Source: Hyphochytrium catenoides (lineage: Eukaryota; Sar; Hyphochytriomycetes; Hyphochytriales; Hyphochytriaceae). Taken from it: a stretch of 64,000 bases of DNA. A program made the position numbers and the translations under genes. The DNA is taken from contig FLMG01000368.1 in the NCBI GenBank assembly GCA_900088475.1, positions 87,655 to 151,654 of the forward strand, written 5' to 3'. Each line of letters begins with the position of its first letter. Position 1 is the stretch's first letter. Under the pieces are notes generated by a model, which saw only the letters and a program-made list of their open reading frames with translations, made no database searches and was not told the origin of the DNA. Below are positions 34,787-48,600 of this stretch, piece after piece.

Positions 34787-36001
34787 CTAGAAGTCGATGG
34801 AAACAGAATCTGAGAAACCTCGAGGCACAAAAGCTATAGGATCGTCCACAGGGTCAAAGAGGAACATGTCCAGATCATTGAACAGAGCAGAGGCATTCGC
34901 GTACATGTCCTGCGCCAAATCTCCAGCCTGAGGAGAAGCCGGTTCACTAGATGAATAGTCGTCCAGAGAGCGCAGCCAGAGCTGATCTACGAGGTTGACA
35001 GCTGTAGAGAACAGTGGATCCACCGCCGCCGCGACAGCTTCCTGCGCGAGAAGGGAAGCGACCATGGGTTCTGAATCCTTGTCCTCAGCCAGGGAAAGTG
35101 TACTAAAGGCACCGGAAGGTGAGCCTACTGGGGACAAAGTAGGTGCAGAGTGGTTCCCAGGGTTGGTGGGTGTGCTAGATGCTGGCGACTTGCTGCTGAA
35201 GGCGCCTCTCTGTGACTCCTCTTTGACGGTAAGGGATGTGGAGGGTATGTCTAGCAGATGAGGTCTTTTGTTTCGCCTTAGTTTCTTTGCTGGGGGAAGG
35301 TCATAACCCACGACTGACTGCCCAATCTTCATCGCAAACTTGACAAACTGTGTAGACCAAAAGTTCGTTGCGGCCTGAAGAAGAGCTTTAAGCTCGTCCT
35401 TGTCGTCATCTGCGGGCTTCATTTCCGTCTTCTTTGCCAGTATTATTTGCTGGTAGAAGTTCGTCTCAAGCTTAGAAAGGGTCTTCATTCTCTCTCGATG
35501 TTGATCCTCTGGAAACTCTATGGACTTTGACTTCGGAATATTGTATGTGTGTTTCCCTAGCGCCTTGCGCTGAAATTTCTTGGATAGTCTCATGGGGCTG
35601 CAGTTGAGTAGTCTTGCCAGTACCAGGCGAACGGGAGTGCCTTGTCCTACGGGAAGACATCCTGCTAGGAACTCCTTGATGATGCACTGAACATAGAGCT
35701 CCTCCTCTGCCGTCCATTTGCCATTGCGAAGAGGGGGTTGATCATTAGAAATGGGATAAACCAGCGCCACCTTATTAATCTCCACTTGACACGTAGGACA
35801 AGCCTTCAGCGGGTACTGGTTGATACATCGTGAGTGAAACATGTGTCCACATTTTGGCAGTGAGATGATAGCCAGAGCTCCGGCGCAGGCACTGCAGATA
35901 TTCTCCTTTATGGCAGCTTCTCCGCTCTGGATGCAGCTCTTATTTAAAGCACCAGCGCCCGCAGGTCCAGTCCCCGCCATATCTGCGCATGAACGCTTCA
36001 T
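34787..36001 (-). CDS. RING-H2 protein with a stramenopile-type W-T-x-E-E domain
   Basis: Single-exon frame of 404 residues, ATG at 36001. Residues about 36-75 form a C3H2C3-like RING finger (C-x2-C, then CGHMFHSRC, then CPTC), consistent with an E3 ubiquitin ligase. Residues about 94-155 carry GKWTAEEELYVQCIIKEFL, LLNCSPMRLSKKFQRKALGK: a domain I know, without a name, from diatom and oomycete proteins, probably nucleic-acid or protein binding. The rest is a helical segment, a basic KKLRRNKRPH patch (nuclear signal-like), Ser/Pro-rich DNA with a VKEE SUMO-type motif, and an acidic hydrophobic C-terminus (ALFNDLDMFLFDPVDD) that resembles an activation domain. A nuclear regulator is inferred; the substrate is unknown. 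Confidence 0.85.
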   Translation of the reverse strand: MKRSCADMAGTGPAGAGALNKSCIQSGEAAIKENICSACAGALAIISLPKCGHMFHSRCINQYPLKACPTCQVEINKVALVYPISNDQPPLRNGKWTAEEELYVQCIIKEFLAGCLPVGQGTPVRLVLARLLNCSPMRLSKKFQRKALGKHTYNIPKSKSIEFPEDQHRERMKTLSKLETNFYQQIILAKKTEMKPADDDKDELKALLQAATNFWSTQFVKFAMKIGQSVVGYDLPPAKKLRRNKRPHLLDIPSTSLTVKEESQRGAFSSKSPASSTPTNPGNHSAPTLSPVGSPSGAFSTLSLAEDKDSEPMVASLLAQEAVAAAVDPLFSTAVNLVDQLWLRSLDDYSSSEPASPQAGDLAQDMYANASALFNDLDMFLFDPVDDPIAFVPRGFSDSVSIDF

Positions 36002-39000
36002 GATGGTCAGCTATATCGAAAGAGTATAACGCAGAAGGTGAGCGCGACTTTAGTTTGGCCTATGAGCTTCACCCCCGCCTTTCTCTTCGTGTTCAGACGT
36101 TCTCTAGAGGACGGAAACTTGAGAATGAGGGAGGTGCGAGAGAGCAAGGTCAAAGTCCCTCTTATCGTTGGTGTTAGGAAGTTGCTGGTTGGACTCTAAA
36201 GCCACCTCAGTCCTCTTACTAGCACAAGTTGCCGAAGGTTCCTCTGCCTGGCCAGCTGGACCAACTGGTCACATCGCTTTAATTCCTTGGTCCAACACAA
36301 AGTGAGCTAACTTGAGAGAGAAGGTGTAGAAAGGGGAAAAAACGATGGTCTGCACTACGTTCTACCTACTGCAATCCTTCTCTTTCCTTCCTCACTGTCT
36401 CTCTTCTCCTCCCTTTCTCCCTCAGCTTGTTTTCTCATGGAAAGCCTCTCTCCTACTCCGGAGTGCCAGTACGACGACGATCATACTCTTTTCTTTCTTC
36501 TGCTGACTCACGTCCTTTCCTCACCTCGACCACCTTTCGTTTTCCTTCCTTCCCTCCAGCTTGTCCCTTCTCATCTCTCGGTCTCCTCTGTTCACAAGCT
36601 CAGCCCCCAGCCAGTTGACAGACACACGGAAACTTCTCTCTCTCCGTACTCTGTCTCTCCTGGTCCAGCTCTCCACCCACCAGACAGTCATAAACAGGGA
36701 CTTCTCCTAGCATCAGACACAGAGTCTCCTCTGCCCTGTTCCCTTCCCTCATTCTGACTTGTTTCCTCCCTCCTCTCTCTCATTCTCTCTTACTGTCTCC
36801 ACCTGTCTTCTGGTTCTTCTTTCTCTCTGTCTCTACTTCTCTCCCCCTCTTTCTGCTGTGGTCACTCCTCCTCTATGGACTCTTCTCTTGGCCTGCTCTT
36901 CGGTCACAAGAAAGATCTCAGGGACAGGCGGCCAGGATGGGTGGGACTCTATCTGCACGATGGCACCTTGAAGTCATTTATGCTGACCCACCCGCCATCG
37001 GCATAAGATATTGCAGGCCTCCTCATGTCTTTGGAATATTGTTGCCTATAAAATGACAGCTCTGTCTTCCTCGTTCTGTCTCTGCTTTCTGTCGTGCAAA
37101 TGAGACATTTTCAGGTGTGTTTGCCGTATATCTAAAGAAGCCCTACATCTGTTAAGGGTCGAGAAGGCCCCCCTACAATCTCCTAACTGGAGAACGACAC
37201 TCACTCTTTTACTTGTGTTTATATAGAGCCCAAAAGTGTCAGGCCCATCGCCCCCCTGGGGATGAAGGAGGCACCCCCATAGAGATCAGAGGCTAAATGT
37301 GACTCTCCCTTGCATCGTCCACCTGCCCTTTCTAGCTCAGAGTGGTAACTTTCTTCACACCTGCCCCTTCTTCCCTCCCTTTAGAACTACTGTACCTCTT
37401 TCTTCCTTGTCTCTTTCTTCCTCCTTCGTGTTGCTTGTGGAGGGGAAGGATGCCTGGTGATGGCTTCCTAAGAACAATATGACAGTCACGTTCACGCTGC
37501 TCCCTTTTGTCCTTCATCCCCGCGCATAGGTCTTCCTAGCCCAAAGGTAGCACTCGGCAAGCTAAATGCTGACGAGCCCCCGAGCTCCAATGGGAGACAG
37601 GCCTGCTGACTAAGAGGCTATAGACCAATCAGGTTGCTAGATACGTTGAAATGCCAGCCAATAGAGACGGAGTAATCGGACACTCGGGTTTTGATTGGTC
37701 CTTTAAGGTGTGTCACCGATTGCTTTCCTGCCTTGGAAAGCTGCGGGACGATCATAAGACCAAAGCCCGAGAGTACCGCTAACTGCCATATAGTGCCACG
37801 ATATAATAGAATAAGAGATAGTCGTCCCAAGTGGCCGAAACAGATATTAGTGGACCATAATAGCAGTTGCCGGCTATAGAAAGCTTCTTGAACATCGTAG
37901 GGTTAGTAACACTTAGGAGTCAGCGTCAGCCGGAGTACACGAATTGTTGTGAACGTTAGCCCCTCTCAAGGCAGAGGGTTCACACTTCACACTCAGCACC
38001 CTGGGATGCGGCCCAAAATTAGGACACCACCACCATCTTGCCCCTGTCACTTTGTGGCAGAAAGATCCTCTAGGTTGAGGGGCAGCCTTGCCTCGCAGCT
38101 CCTTTGGTGTCATCTTCTCATCTCACACTGGTCCTCTATTCGGCACCACCCAATTTGGACACACTTCTCTTCCCGCCAAAAAGTGTACATTACGGGGCAA
38201 ATTCGGCCCAGCACATTTGGCTGTGTCTCGGTCAGCGCAACAGCACCAGAAAAGAGCCCAAACCTAAGTTATAAGACATTTGTAGGTGAGAGGAGAGAAG
38301 GCAAAGGTAAAAAGAAGGTAAAGTGCACTCTTTGGAAGAGACTTTTCGGCCAATATTGTCTTCCTTCACAAAGAGGTTGGGAAGCTGTTCTAGAGTAATA
38401 ATAACAGTGAGGAAAACAAGCCTTCGAGCTGACTGGCAGGAGGTTTGCTCAATGGGCACAGATTGATAAAAGGGTTAGACCTACGGGGGTAGATATTTTC
38501 TAGCTGCGAGTTCAAGTTGATGCACAAACCCTATAAACCCTTTCGGTCATTCCGTACTTCGACATGAGGTGTAACTCTACCATTACGACTAAGGGAAGGT
38601 TGATAAAGAGGGCTACTAGTCCAGCGCCTTGCCTTGTACAGTACTCCCCCGCCATCTCCATCATCACTACTACCCTATGTCTTACCAGTCTAGAGTGGCA
38701 ACCCAAGCCTGTTCTGTCGCCTCACCCCGCCACGTTGCCCTCCAAGTGCAGTAGGCGTGTAGTAAGTTATAGGGGCGATCTGAGAAACTTCTGTTGGCCA
38801 AGCTGAGCCCCATCCTCTATGAGAATCCCTTGGTAAGTACAGAGTAGTTCTTCATAGATGACAGACAAGATCCAAGCTTTGGCTCCCACTTGGTCGGCTC
38901 CCCAGAGCTTCATCTCTGCTTGCCTTGCCAGAAAGCCCGAGCGTATAGCTGCGTCTCTTTCCTCCCCTTCCTCCTCTTCTTCATCTTGCGATCTTTGCTT

Positions 39001-39644
39001 CCCTTTCGTTCTCCATCATGCAGCAGGAGAGGGACAGTGAGGCGCCTTTGTCAACAAGAGAGTTGTCCAACGTTCTAAGTAAATTATACCGAACAGCCAA
39101 ATATTATCAGGATCGCGGCGTTATCTAAGGGGAAAGTGACTACTTACTACCTGAATATTTTCTCGACAATGCTGGAAAGTGTATGGACTCTTTATAACGC
39201 GATCCTTTCTGGCCAAAGTAGGGGGTGGAAAGCGATCAGGGCTGCCACGCTGGAGTAGGGGCGTGGATGACGCAGCCTCGCCCTAGACACCTCTTCACTG
39301 TACTTAACCTGCAATTGTGCTCACATTCCAAGGGCAGACATTCCAGTTTGATCATAGATAGGACAGCCAAAGGACAGGGCGAGTGCGAGGTCAATGAAAT
39401 GAGAGCGACGCTCACTATTTGGACAGGTTGTCTGACAGCCAATGCAGGCAAGCAATCCAATAAAGTGATATTTTGATATTTTCCTACAAGCAAACAGTCA
39501 CGCTTTCTCGTGCTTGGGTACGACAGACGTGTATACTCGTTGTCTGTAGCTTTCCGTCACCTTCTGCAGTTATGGCAGACCTACAGAGAAAGCCAGAAAG
39601 CTCTGACAAGTTAAGATGTAGGTATGGGTCGTCTTTCTGACTCT
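36002..39644. other. 3.6-kb gene-poor intergenic region
   Basis: No open frame here shows motifs or splice-linked partners. 36340-36860 is strongly CT-biased on the plus strand, which explains the S/P/L-rich open frames of 60-106 codons there. 37620-37705 has CCAAT-type boxes in inverted order. I found no tRNA (no B-box-like GGTTCGA), snRNA or 5S signature. It could hold the upstream regions of the RING gene, a non-coding RNA, or the 3' UTR of the giant gene. Confidence 0.55.
37622..37703. repeat. Inverted CCAAT-box pair
   Basis: GACCAATCA (about 37623) and its inverse TGATTGGTC (about 37694) face each other about 65 bp apart, with a further GCCAAT between them. CCAAT/ATTGG pairs are typical of NF-Y-type promoter sites, but no gene start is recognised nearby. 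Confidence 0.5.
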
Positions 39645-42600
39645 TCAGACCCACCTTACGACTTGACGACGTCTGGGTGACCCTTGAGGCTCTGTCCAAG
39701 AGCCGCAGCCCAACAGCGATACGCCAGAGTGCCTTTTCTTTGAAAGCTTGTCATGTCTGATCTGGTTGTCTGGTCCATTTCTGCCTCGTCTCACTCTTTT
39801 TTTATCATCACTATCTGCACTATGCTGTCCCTTCTTGGCTACTTGTAGGTCATAGATTTGTTTGCGCTTGTTTCTGGTTGGAGCTATTGAAGCACCTGTA
39901 GCAGATTCAGCTATTATGTCAGTTGGCATCGCTATGTGCGCTTGTGAAGCTCCTCTTACTACTGGTTCCGTCAGCGAGGCCTGTGATCCGCTGGCATTAA
40001 GGATAGAATTGAGCACTTCGGGTGATATGTCAGCTATCAAAAGTTTGTCTATTTATCCATATAGCTTGCGGTCACCATCATATAGCAAGCAAAGACTATT
40101 CCTCAGTTTATTGCCCTATCTGTACCCTAAATATATCCCTAGATGTAAGGTTGATTGTCTCTAGAAAGACAACCGCGACGTAGTGCGTGGCTTCCTCTAA
40201 CACGGATGATCGCGGCATTATAGCCTCGTACATCCTGCTACACATAGCGCAATGCCGCACTAAACTTCTTGTCCACAGAGTAATAGCCCTAATGTGCCAT
40301 TATGAGGGGACCATAGCCCAAATTGTTGATGGCCCTGGCGCGTACATAATACTCGCGTCCTGGCGTCAAACCTGTTATGACATAGGCACGGACTGAGTAT
40401 AGCTGCAGGTCCATGTCGCCGCCCGTAAACACGGGGCAACCATGGCCAGGCCGCAAGGAGACAGCACCAAGACTTGCACTAGCAACTTGCGCGACGCAAC
40501 CGGTGTTGCCAAGCACGATTGCTTGCCCCGAGCTCAGCACTGGGGATAGATCGAGGGTTGGGAGAACGGTGATAATGTCCCCTGCCAGCCTCCGGACGCA
40601 GGCCTCACAAACTCGGACATTGAAGTCTCCCGGAGGCAACGGAGCACCCTGTGTTCCGGAAATCAGAGCTGTCTCCAATGTATCTTCTTCAGATTGCGTA
40701 ACCTTGCCAATCACGTCAAGGTGTTCGGCGGTGCAAGACTCTGGCAGTCCTTGTCCTTCCATGCCGTCGAGGCCAGGTCCATAGGGCATGGTAATCGCAT
40801 TTCTCAGCACACTCACCGGACCGGTACACGACACGTCATCATCCCAAGTAATCAGCGAGACGTCACCAACAGGAATACCTGTGACTGGCGATGGTCCGAA
40901 AGTGATATAGTAGACGTACCCATAGTCCCATGCAGCGGAGCCGTCACCTTCTCGTCGGACTGTGACGCCGTCAAACCGTGCCGGAAACAGCCCTTGCAGC
41001 GCCGTCTCAATATCACTGGCGGCTGCATCCCAGGAGAGGCACACCGTAGACTGACCATCAACCACCCACTTCCAACTCTGTGCCGGCAAAAGAGGGACAC
41101 CAGCAGGGGAAGAGATGGAGATAATCTGCACTTCACTGCGGTCACCGCATTGGCTGTTGAAGGTATCCAGCGTGTCCCACTCTACTTGGAAACTGTGTGG
41201 GGCATCGCCACCAGTAAAGGCTGGGAGCTCCCACTGAACCAGAATGGAGGAGGCTGAATTTGGACGTGCCACTACATTCCTCAGTTCGGAGGGATGGAGA
41301 GGAGCTGGCTTGAGACCAGGGGGCCACGCGGATGCGGGAGATCCCATGCCGACTTGATTGTAGGCAGAGACGCGAACATACCACTTATTAGTGGAGCTAA
41401 GATTATTGATGACTAGGCTATGCGAAAGCCTGCCCACAGTTGGTTGAGAGGCTCCTTTCCTGACCTCAACGACTGTACCCGAGGGATTGTTGGTGCCAGG
41501 AGTAAAGATTAGCATTGGTACATCACCTCTCTCACTGAGGAAAGTGATAAGGATTTCATCTGAGGGGCTTGAGGCACAAATAGTAGTTTGACTGCCTCCT
41601 GCAGCCACAACGATGGCCGCCACGCCCAACGCTGTGCTCATAATGAGCTTGAACTAGAAGGAAGAAGAGAGAAGAGCCCGGTTAGTCATACGAACAAGAG
41701 AAGTGCAGAGTCGCTTAAGTGAGAGCAAACATAGTATGCCTCTTTACTAGCCACAAGCAGTAGATATGGACTTACTTCAGAGAGCGTAGTAGTGGTTGCT
41801 ATTAGGGCAGTTCTCCCCATATACGTCAGTGTGAAGTCGCCATCGGCAGTAACCGTACAAGTCAGAGCTTGCACCTCACTGACAGAGCCCAAGGTGATGG
41901 AAGGACCAAAGGGTCCCTGCAGACCGTGGTAATAGTGCCGCACACAAACGTCTCGAGTAGGACTGCTGCAGAGCAGGAGATCTTCACCAGAAACTGACAT
42001 TTTGTACCCAGGGGGATCACGGTAGAGGGAGTCAAAACCACGATGCTGGTTTCCGGTAGCTGGCTTGGTAGTGTAGGTCACCATCCACGCATAGCCCTGG
42101 AAGATGAGTCGTTAGAGACAAAGACGACCCCAAAACTAAGGAAACTCTAAATCCTGGAGTTTCCAGCGCAAACACCACTCACTTGAGGCAGGAGGTTTCT
42201 CGTCACGGTAACCGTATCAATATTGCAGAGCCTCGCAAGCTGTCGCTTGACCTCTTCCGCACTGGCATCGAAGGCTAGTTGTTTCGTCCGCTGACCGTCA
42301 AAAGTCAAGAAAAATGACCCACCCAGATAAGGGAAAGTGCCGGACGCTATAGCAGCAGTCAGAACGTTAGCCTCTCTTCTCCAGCTGGAGAGCCAGATGC
42401 TTGTAACAAAACACTTACCGAGGGTAGGAGAAGACACTGTGATCATCTGTACTTCTGGTATGTGCGCTGCCAAATGCGCAGGTACCATTCTTGATCCTCC
42501 GCCCAAGAGCGCATTAGTGAAGCTAGGCACATTGTCCCATTCAACCTATGCATGACAGAAGCAAAGCCGAATTAGCTTCTGCAATGCTCTTTATGGGCTC

Positions 42601-45600
42601 GTTTACTGTCAGGAGTGGTGGTTGATAAAAGAAAACGTAGTGTGAAATGCTTTGCCTACCCGATATTGCGTCACCTCTCTACCACCGATATCCAGCGGGG
42701 TCCCCCATTGGACCAGGAGCTCAGAGTCAGAAACGACTTCTAGCTGTACATTTTGAGGTGCAGATGGCGGACTGGCAGAAATAGGGACGGAAACACCAGT
42801 TGCCGAATCCTCAGGCAGAGTCCACCCTGCGGAGTTATGAGCGGAAACACGAAGGAAGTAGGGTTCTCCTTTACTGAGATCCGTCAGAACCACCTCCTGG
42901 GTCGGGGTAACCTTAAGCCAGGCTGAATCTTTGGCCGTAAGGTTATTCCTATTTCCATCCAAGGCTCCTAAAGCTCCGCCACAGGACGAAGACAAAAACG
43001 TCACTCTCCATGAAAACCCATTCTGGTTTGTCCGGCGCTTCACCTGGGCCGAACAAACCGAGCTTAGCTGCTCAAGGGCGGCTTTTACGTCTTCTGCACC
43101 CGCGGAACTGGGAATAGGTGGCGTCGTCTCCAGACGGTATAGTGGCGCGAAAGACGGTCTAGCAACCGCGACACTGATTGGACCGACAAGATCCCCATGG
43201 AACGCACTGCACCCATTTACTCCGACATCTATAATCTCGAGCAAAGGTTGGTCTCCTTTGACCTCTTCACCTGTGAACGTGACGTAATAAGTGACCAGAG
43301 TCTCTGACGGTGACAGGGATCTAATGTCTCGAGATATCTGTTGGATACAGTGAGGCAGAGACGTCAGGCTCGGCCAAGTAGAGACTCTTAGACCATTTAA
43401 TACTCACCTTAACGCGGTCGATATTATGAAGCGTTTCGATCTCTTGCTGGAAGGCGAGGATATCTGTCCCCTCCGCTGCTGGCCCCGTGGCCCATCGGAT
43501 GCAGCCTGCTGAAAGCCTTTGACTTATCCCATCACCTCCAGTCAGTGTGGTAGCTGTTATCTGTCCTTTGAATTTCAGTCGAAAGCCTCCGGAGTCATAA
43601 ATGGCCGGACTGTTCGTGCTGAACGAGAAGGTCACTTTTTGAACTGATGGCGTTGCGCCTATCAAAGCTGCTGAATTAAGCTCTTTACTGACAGTGGCAT
43701 CCTGCAACATTGCCAAGGGTAATTCGGTTGCTGTCAGTCCTGGACAGGTACACGGTTCTTCCGCCAGTCCTGCGGTGCATACAGACTTCACTCTGGCTAG
43801 TTGACCTAGGACTGGGTGGCCCACCCTGACATAGTCTCCACAAGCGAGTCTTGTACGCATATCCATGGGTATGAGGGAAGGGCCGTTCCAGCCAGTCCGT
43901 AAGCTGGTGCTTTGAGCATAAAGACCAGTTACAGAGCCCACCGCTGTGCTCAACCTATGGATCGCCACAAAGGTTTCTGTAGCCCCAGCATACTGTGCAG
44001 GCATAAACGGGTTCCCGCTTTGGCAGATAGGGAAGACGCTTGGCCCCCAGTGGACATACAGTGTGGCCAAAGGAGGAGACGAAGTAATGTCGCAGGAGGA
44101 CCCAGCTTTTACCGAGAGCGACGTATCACCAGAACTGGGGCTGGTCGCCATAATCAAAGTACAGCCTGCTCATCACACGTATCAGCGCATCAAGCTTTAG
44201 TCTTCAAAGTATGGAGCTCGGTTCATAGATACTTGTCAATACACCTTCGCACACTCACCGTTTAGGCCAACCTCGGTATCCTCCACCAACACGTCGGCCT
44301 CTGAAGTAGTCAACGCACTAGACAAGAGAATAGTTGATAGACCATCGAAGCTGGATACGCGCTCTCGAAGCAGAGGATCTCCAAATGACGGGTCCAAACA
44401 GACCTACAGGTGACAACATAAACGATATCAAGAGTAAGATAAACGTGTAAGTGAACATACAGATGTTTTGACGGCATTGGTGGCACCAAACCCACGCAAA
44501 ACTAACCTGATACTCATGACCCCTGATTTTCACGAACTCGCCTCTTGCGACACTCGTCATTGTGTTTGCCCCTCCCAATCCAAGCAACGAATTTGGGTGA
44601 ACTCGATGCACAAAACTCTGCCCTTGTCGGACCTGCTCAGCAAGCGGCAAAGTTAAGCAAGTGTCCTTTTCTAGCCAACAAACAAAGGGGTCAGCTGGTC
44701 ACTTGCCTTGAAGTACGTATATGACCCATCTCCTCCTCTACCACCAAGGCGTTTGGAGAAGCTTCCCCTATAGTCCTCTAGAGTAAGGGAAAAGTTGGTG
44801 GTGGACCCAAACGGGCCACTGTAGGCACCGGTTGTGATGGTCTGGACGTTAAAGGCTGGTGGCAGGATCATGGTTCTAGCTTGGGGTGAATCGAAAGAAG
44901 GTGTCGTGTCATACTCAACCTTAAATTGATCGATATCAGCACCATTTGTTTCGGGAGAACCATCAAACCAAACCTACAATGACAGACAGTAAGATATCGT
45001 CATATGATACAGACCCCACACAAGGTCTTGCTTCCGCATACCTTCAAGCTCGTCGAAGAGGTTGGCCTAGAACCCAGGTTTTTTACGGGACCAGGAGGTC
45101 CAACAACTTTGGTGGCACCAGGTTCTGTGATTGCGTACATGCCGTAGCCTAAGTCGCTCGCAGCGGAGACTCTGACATAGTATTCCATTCCTATTTTGAG
45201 TGACCGAAATGATGTTTGTTACGAAGTTGAGCTACGATTGAGCGTCTAAACTAAAGAACACGCATACCTGCTCTGAGGTTCGTGATAGTCCAGTTTGAGT
45301 TGATCGTAGATGGGACCACAGCGCTGCCATAATTGGATGGCGCTACACCTGGTACGTCAACGCCAATGGAGGGTGTACCAGCTCCTAATAGGCGATAGTT
45401 ATTAACCTCAAATTTGGCTTGTGCCCCCAAGTTTGTGAGAAATGTAATTAGCCACGTAATGGCGCTAGCATCCTCCCTGCGAGCCACGCGAAGAGAACCA
45501 ACACCTGGCAGAGTCTCAAGAATCGATCTTATCTCTTCGCCAGTAGCTTGATAGGAGATATTTTGGGTGGAGTGCTTCATTAACAAACTTCCCCGGGTTA

Positions 45601-48600
45601 TGGGCTCCCCATTGAACGTAGCAGTAACACTAGGGTCTGCCATCATCGCCAGCGGAATATGCGTACTGTTGAATTCCCTAGACGTGTCCGTTGACACCCT
45701 AAAGTTCCTGCCGCCGACTGAAATCGCATCCCCTCGATCTAGGATGTAACGAAGGTCGGACTCTGTGGCGGCAGTAGCCGAACCGGCCCTTACCGAGATC
45801 AGACTTGGTGAAATGACTTTAAAAGCGCCGAAGCTGATTCGAAAAGTCCCACTAACGGGCTTAGGGCTGAAGGTGATGCTTTGGACTTCTGGAACCCCAA
45901 GGAGTGGACCCACTGCACCCTTTGTAAACCATTCAACCTTGTAGCTCTTGACATCACCAAGATCAGGCGCCGGAGGAGGGCCCCAGAGAGCCATCAGAGA
46001 AGATCCTGCAAGGACGCCTACGAACCACAGTTCGTAACCCAGAGCCAGATAGGTGGTCAGTTGCAATGTCAAGTTGGGCCTGAAGTTGCTACATTATACT
46101 CGCGACTCTAAACCTCCAACGTACTCACCCTGAATAACCCTAAGCGACGAGGGAGGAAGTAGCCGTCTTCTTGGAACTTCAGATTCCGGCATCGTAGGAG
46201 TGAAAGGCCCTGCTCCGCCTTGATAGTTCATTGCGTAAAGACGAACGTAGTACCTCTTGCCAGGCAAGAGCCCTAATCATTTGCCAACTTTGTTAGGTTC
46301 CCCATTGCGGAGACACTTTACATGTTGGTTCTAGCTTTACCTGATATGATGAACTCCCCAGCGGTGAGGGTTGTAGCAAAGCCAATTGGCTTTGCACCTA
46401 ACCCTGAGTTGAAGGCTGGTGAAAGGTCCCATTCAATAACATAGGAATTTACACCATCCCCGCCATCATAACTTGGCGGGCCAAATTTAACTTGCAAAGA
46501 GTTCCAAGTATAAAGGTACAGCCCGGGTTTCCTGTCAAAGGCGAACTGTGCCGTGGGTGCTGATGGGCTCTGGTAGGGCACTGTGATGCCTACTGGAGCC
46601 GTCAGACGTTGATAGCCTGATAATAATAAAAAGGATTAGCCCAAAGTAGACACAAGTCAACACAGCTGAGACGTGTTCTTACCGAGACCCAGAGCACCCT
46701 TGGCTGATACACGGGCATAATAGGACTGTCCAGGAGTCAGCCCAGTGATCACATACGATTGGATTCCAGCCCTCTGGTTGTTAGCTGGTACCTCCAAGCA
46801 GGTTCCCCCACCACAGTAATTAGCACCAGCGGGTTTTGCCCCTGTCGCGTTAGCAAAATCAGATAAAAGAAGAGTTCTGTGCCCAAAGGTCTCAGTATGC
46901 CCTCAAACCTGCTGTATCCAAGGCGACGGTGACGCTGGCGGGGGCCGCGGTGGAGGAGGAAACATAATTTAGGACTGAAAGAAGTGGCTGTCGATCGACA
47001 GCTGATGTGAAGGTTACGGTGTAGGCATAGGATTGAGGGGAGGCGCCAGTGCTTCTCTTCACGTTTACAGCACCTAAAGTAAAGAAGATGATGCGATCAG
47101 CCTCGACCCCTCGCATGGTATCTTTGATAAACCGTACCTATGTCAGGTAGGTTCTCTAACGCTCTTTTCACTGCACTCTCGGTCGCATCATAGGGTAATT
47201 CATTGGTCCAGGATGACAGACGTCCCATACGGAACGTCCCAGTAAGGTCCTCTCCTGATATTGTGACCACTTGCACCTCTGCGGTGTAGTCGTCAAAGGG
47301 CTTGGAACTCCATTCTACGAGGTAAGACGAGATTACACTCCCTCCATCTCCTACAAGATCGCTATGGTGTCCTTGGCGAGGATACCGCCAGCTAACTCTC
47401 AAGCTTGTGCCCTTCTCCCGAGGAGATGCATCTGCGTCTTCTTCCAATGTGTCTAGAGTCACAGGATAGGCGGGAGGATCGGGCTTTGTCATTGGGGTGA
47501 CGGGCAATGAGGTTGAAGGCTCTCCATAACCCAAGGAATTGTGAGCTTTGACCCGCACGTGGTAACGCGTGCCCATTTTCAGATTTTGTATCAGGTACGC
47601 GTAAGTATTCATATGATGCAAGGAGAGTGCTACAGAGCTAAAGTCTGCACAGGTCGTAGCTAGTGGTGTCAGGGTGACACTATTACCAGAAACGGTGGAT
47701 ACCTAACGAAAATCCGGAGGTTAGATCGTACTTGCTATTGGCGAAGTGACTCCGATGCAGTACACCCGATTCATACCTTTGCCACACAGTTTCTTTGGGC
47801 TTTGTCAATGACCAAGGTCATTCCAGCCTCTATGGTAGATAAATAGCTACTGGTATCAACAGTCAGAGTTAAAACGAAGCCGCTGGACACTAAATCCGTG
47901 CTACAACTATCACAGATCTTTCTTGTGAAGCTTCTGACAGTGTTCGCTGCAGTTAAGCCAAATTGTAAGTGACTCCTAAAAGGCCATGCATTTCGAAGTG
48001 CCCAGCCCCACTTGGCTTCTTACCGCTGCTAACAGAAATCTCATGAAAATCCATTGGTCGGCCGGAGTTGGATGAGAAGGTTGGCAGTGTGTCCCACTCA
48101 ATCATGAACCTGGAGACGAGTACGTCGTGAGAGGTAAAAGCGGTCACTAGGCAAAGGTTAGGTATAGGAGATCACTTACTTGTCAACTGATTCGAGTCCA
48201 AGCCATAAGCTGGGATCCGAGAAGGCAACCTCCACCGTAGTCGCGGAGAAAGTGAGGGGTGAGCCCACGAGGCCGTTGGAAATTAGCCATGGAACTTCCA
48301 AGGTCGGCGGTAGAGGAAGCTGTCTCACGGCAATATCATTGGAAAGCGAAACCGCGGCTTCACAATCCAGTAGACCGAATTCACAGGTAGGTACCGCTAC
48401 GGTAACCATAGGGCTATGGCCCCGACTATTCGCGGCGCGAACACGCACGCGGTATGTTCCGCCAGGAGTTAAGTTAGTCAAGGTCACCACTAGATTGTCT
48501 GTCTCTCCTCCGTCTGTATGATAATATGTTACCCAGTTATCCGGAGACATCACCTCGATAGTCATCGGCAACATACTCGCGCTGTAAAACTAACCATCAG

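Noticed and set aside
36427..36971. Plus-strand Ser/Pro/Leu-rich open frames
   Set aside because: The composition follows from the CT-rich DNA (few stops on that strand); there is no start context, splice partner or motif.
40694..41257. Plus-strand open frame of 187 codons
   Set aside because: It is antisense to a clear FN3/EVQ exon of the giant gene.
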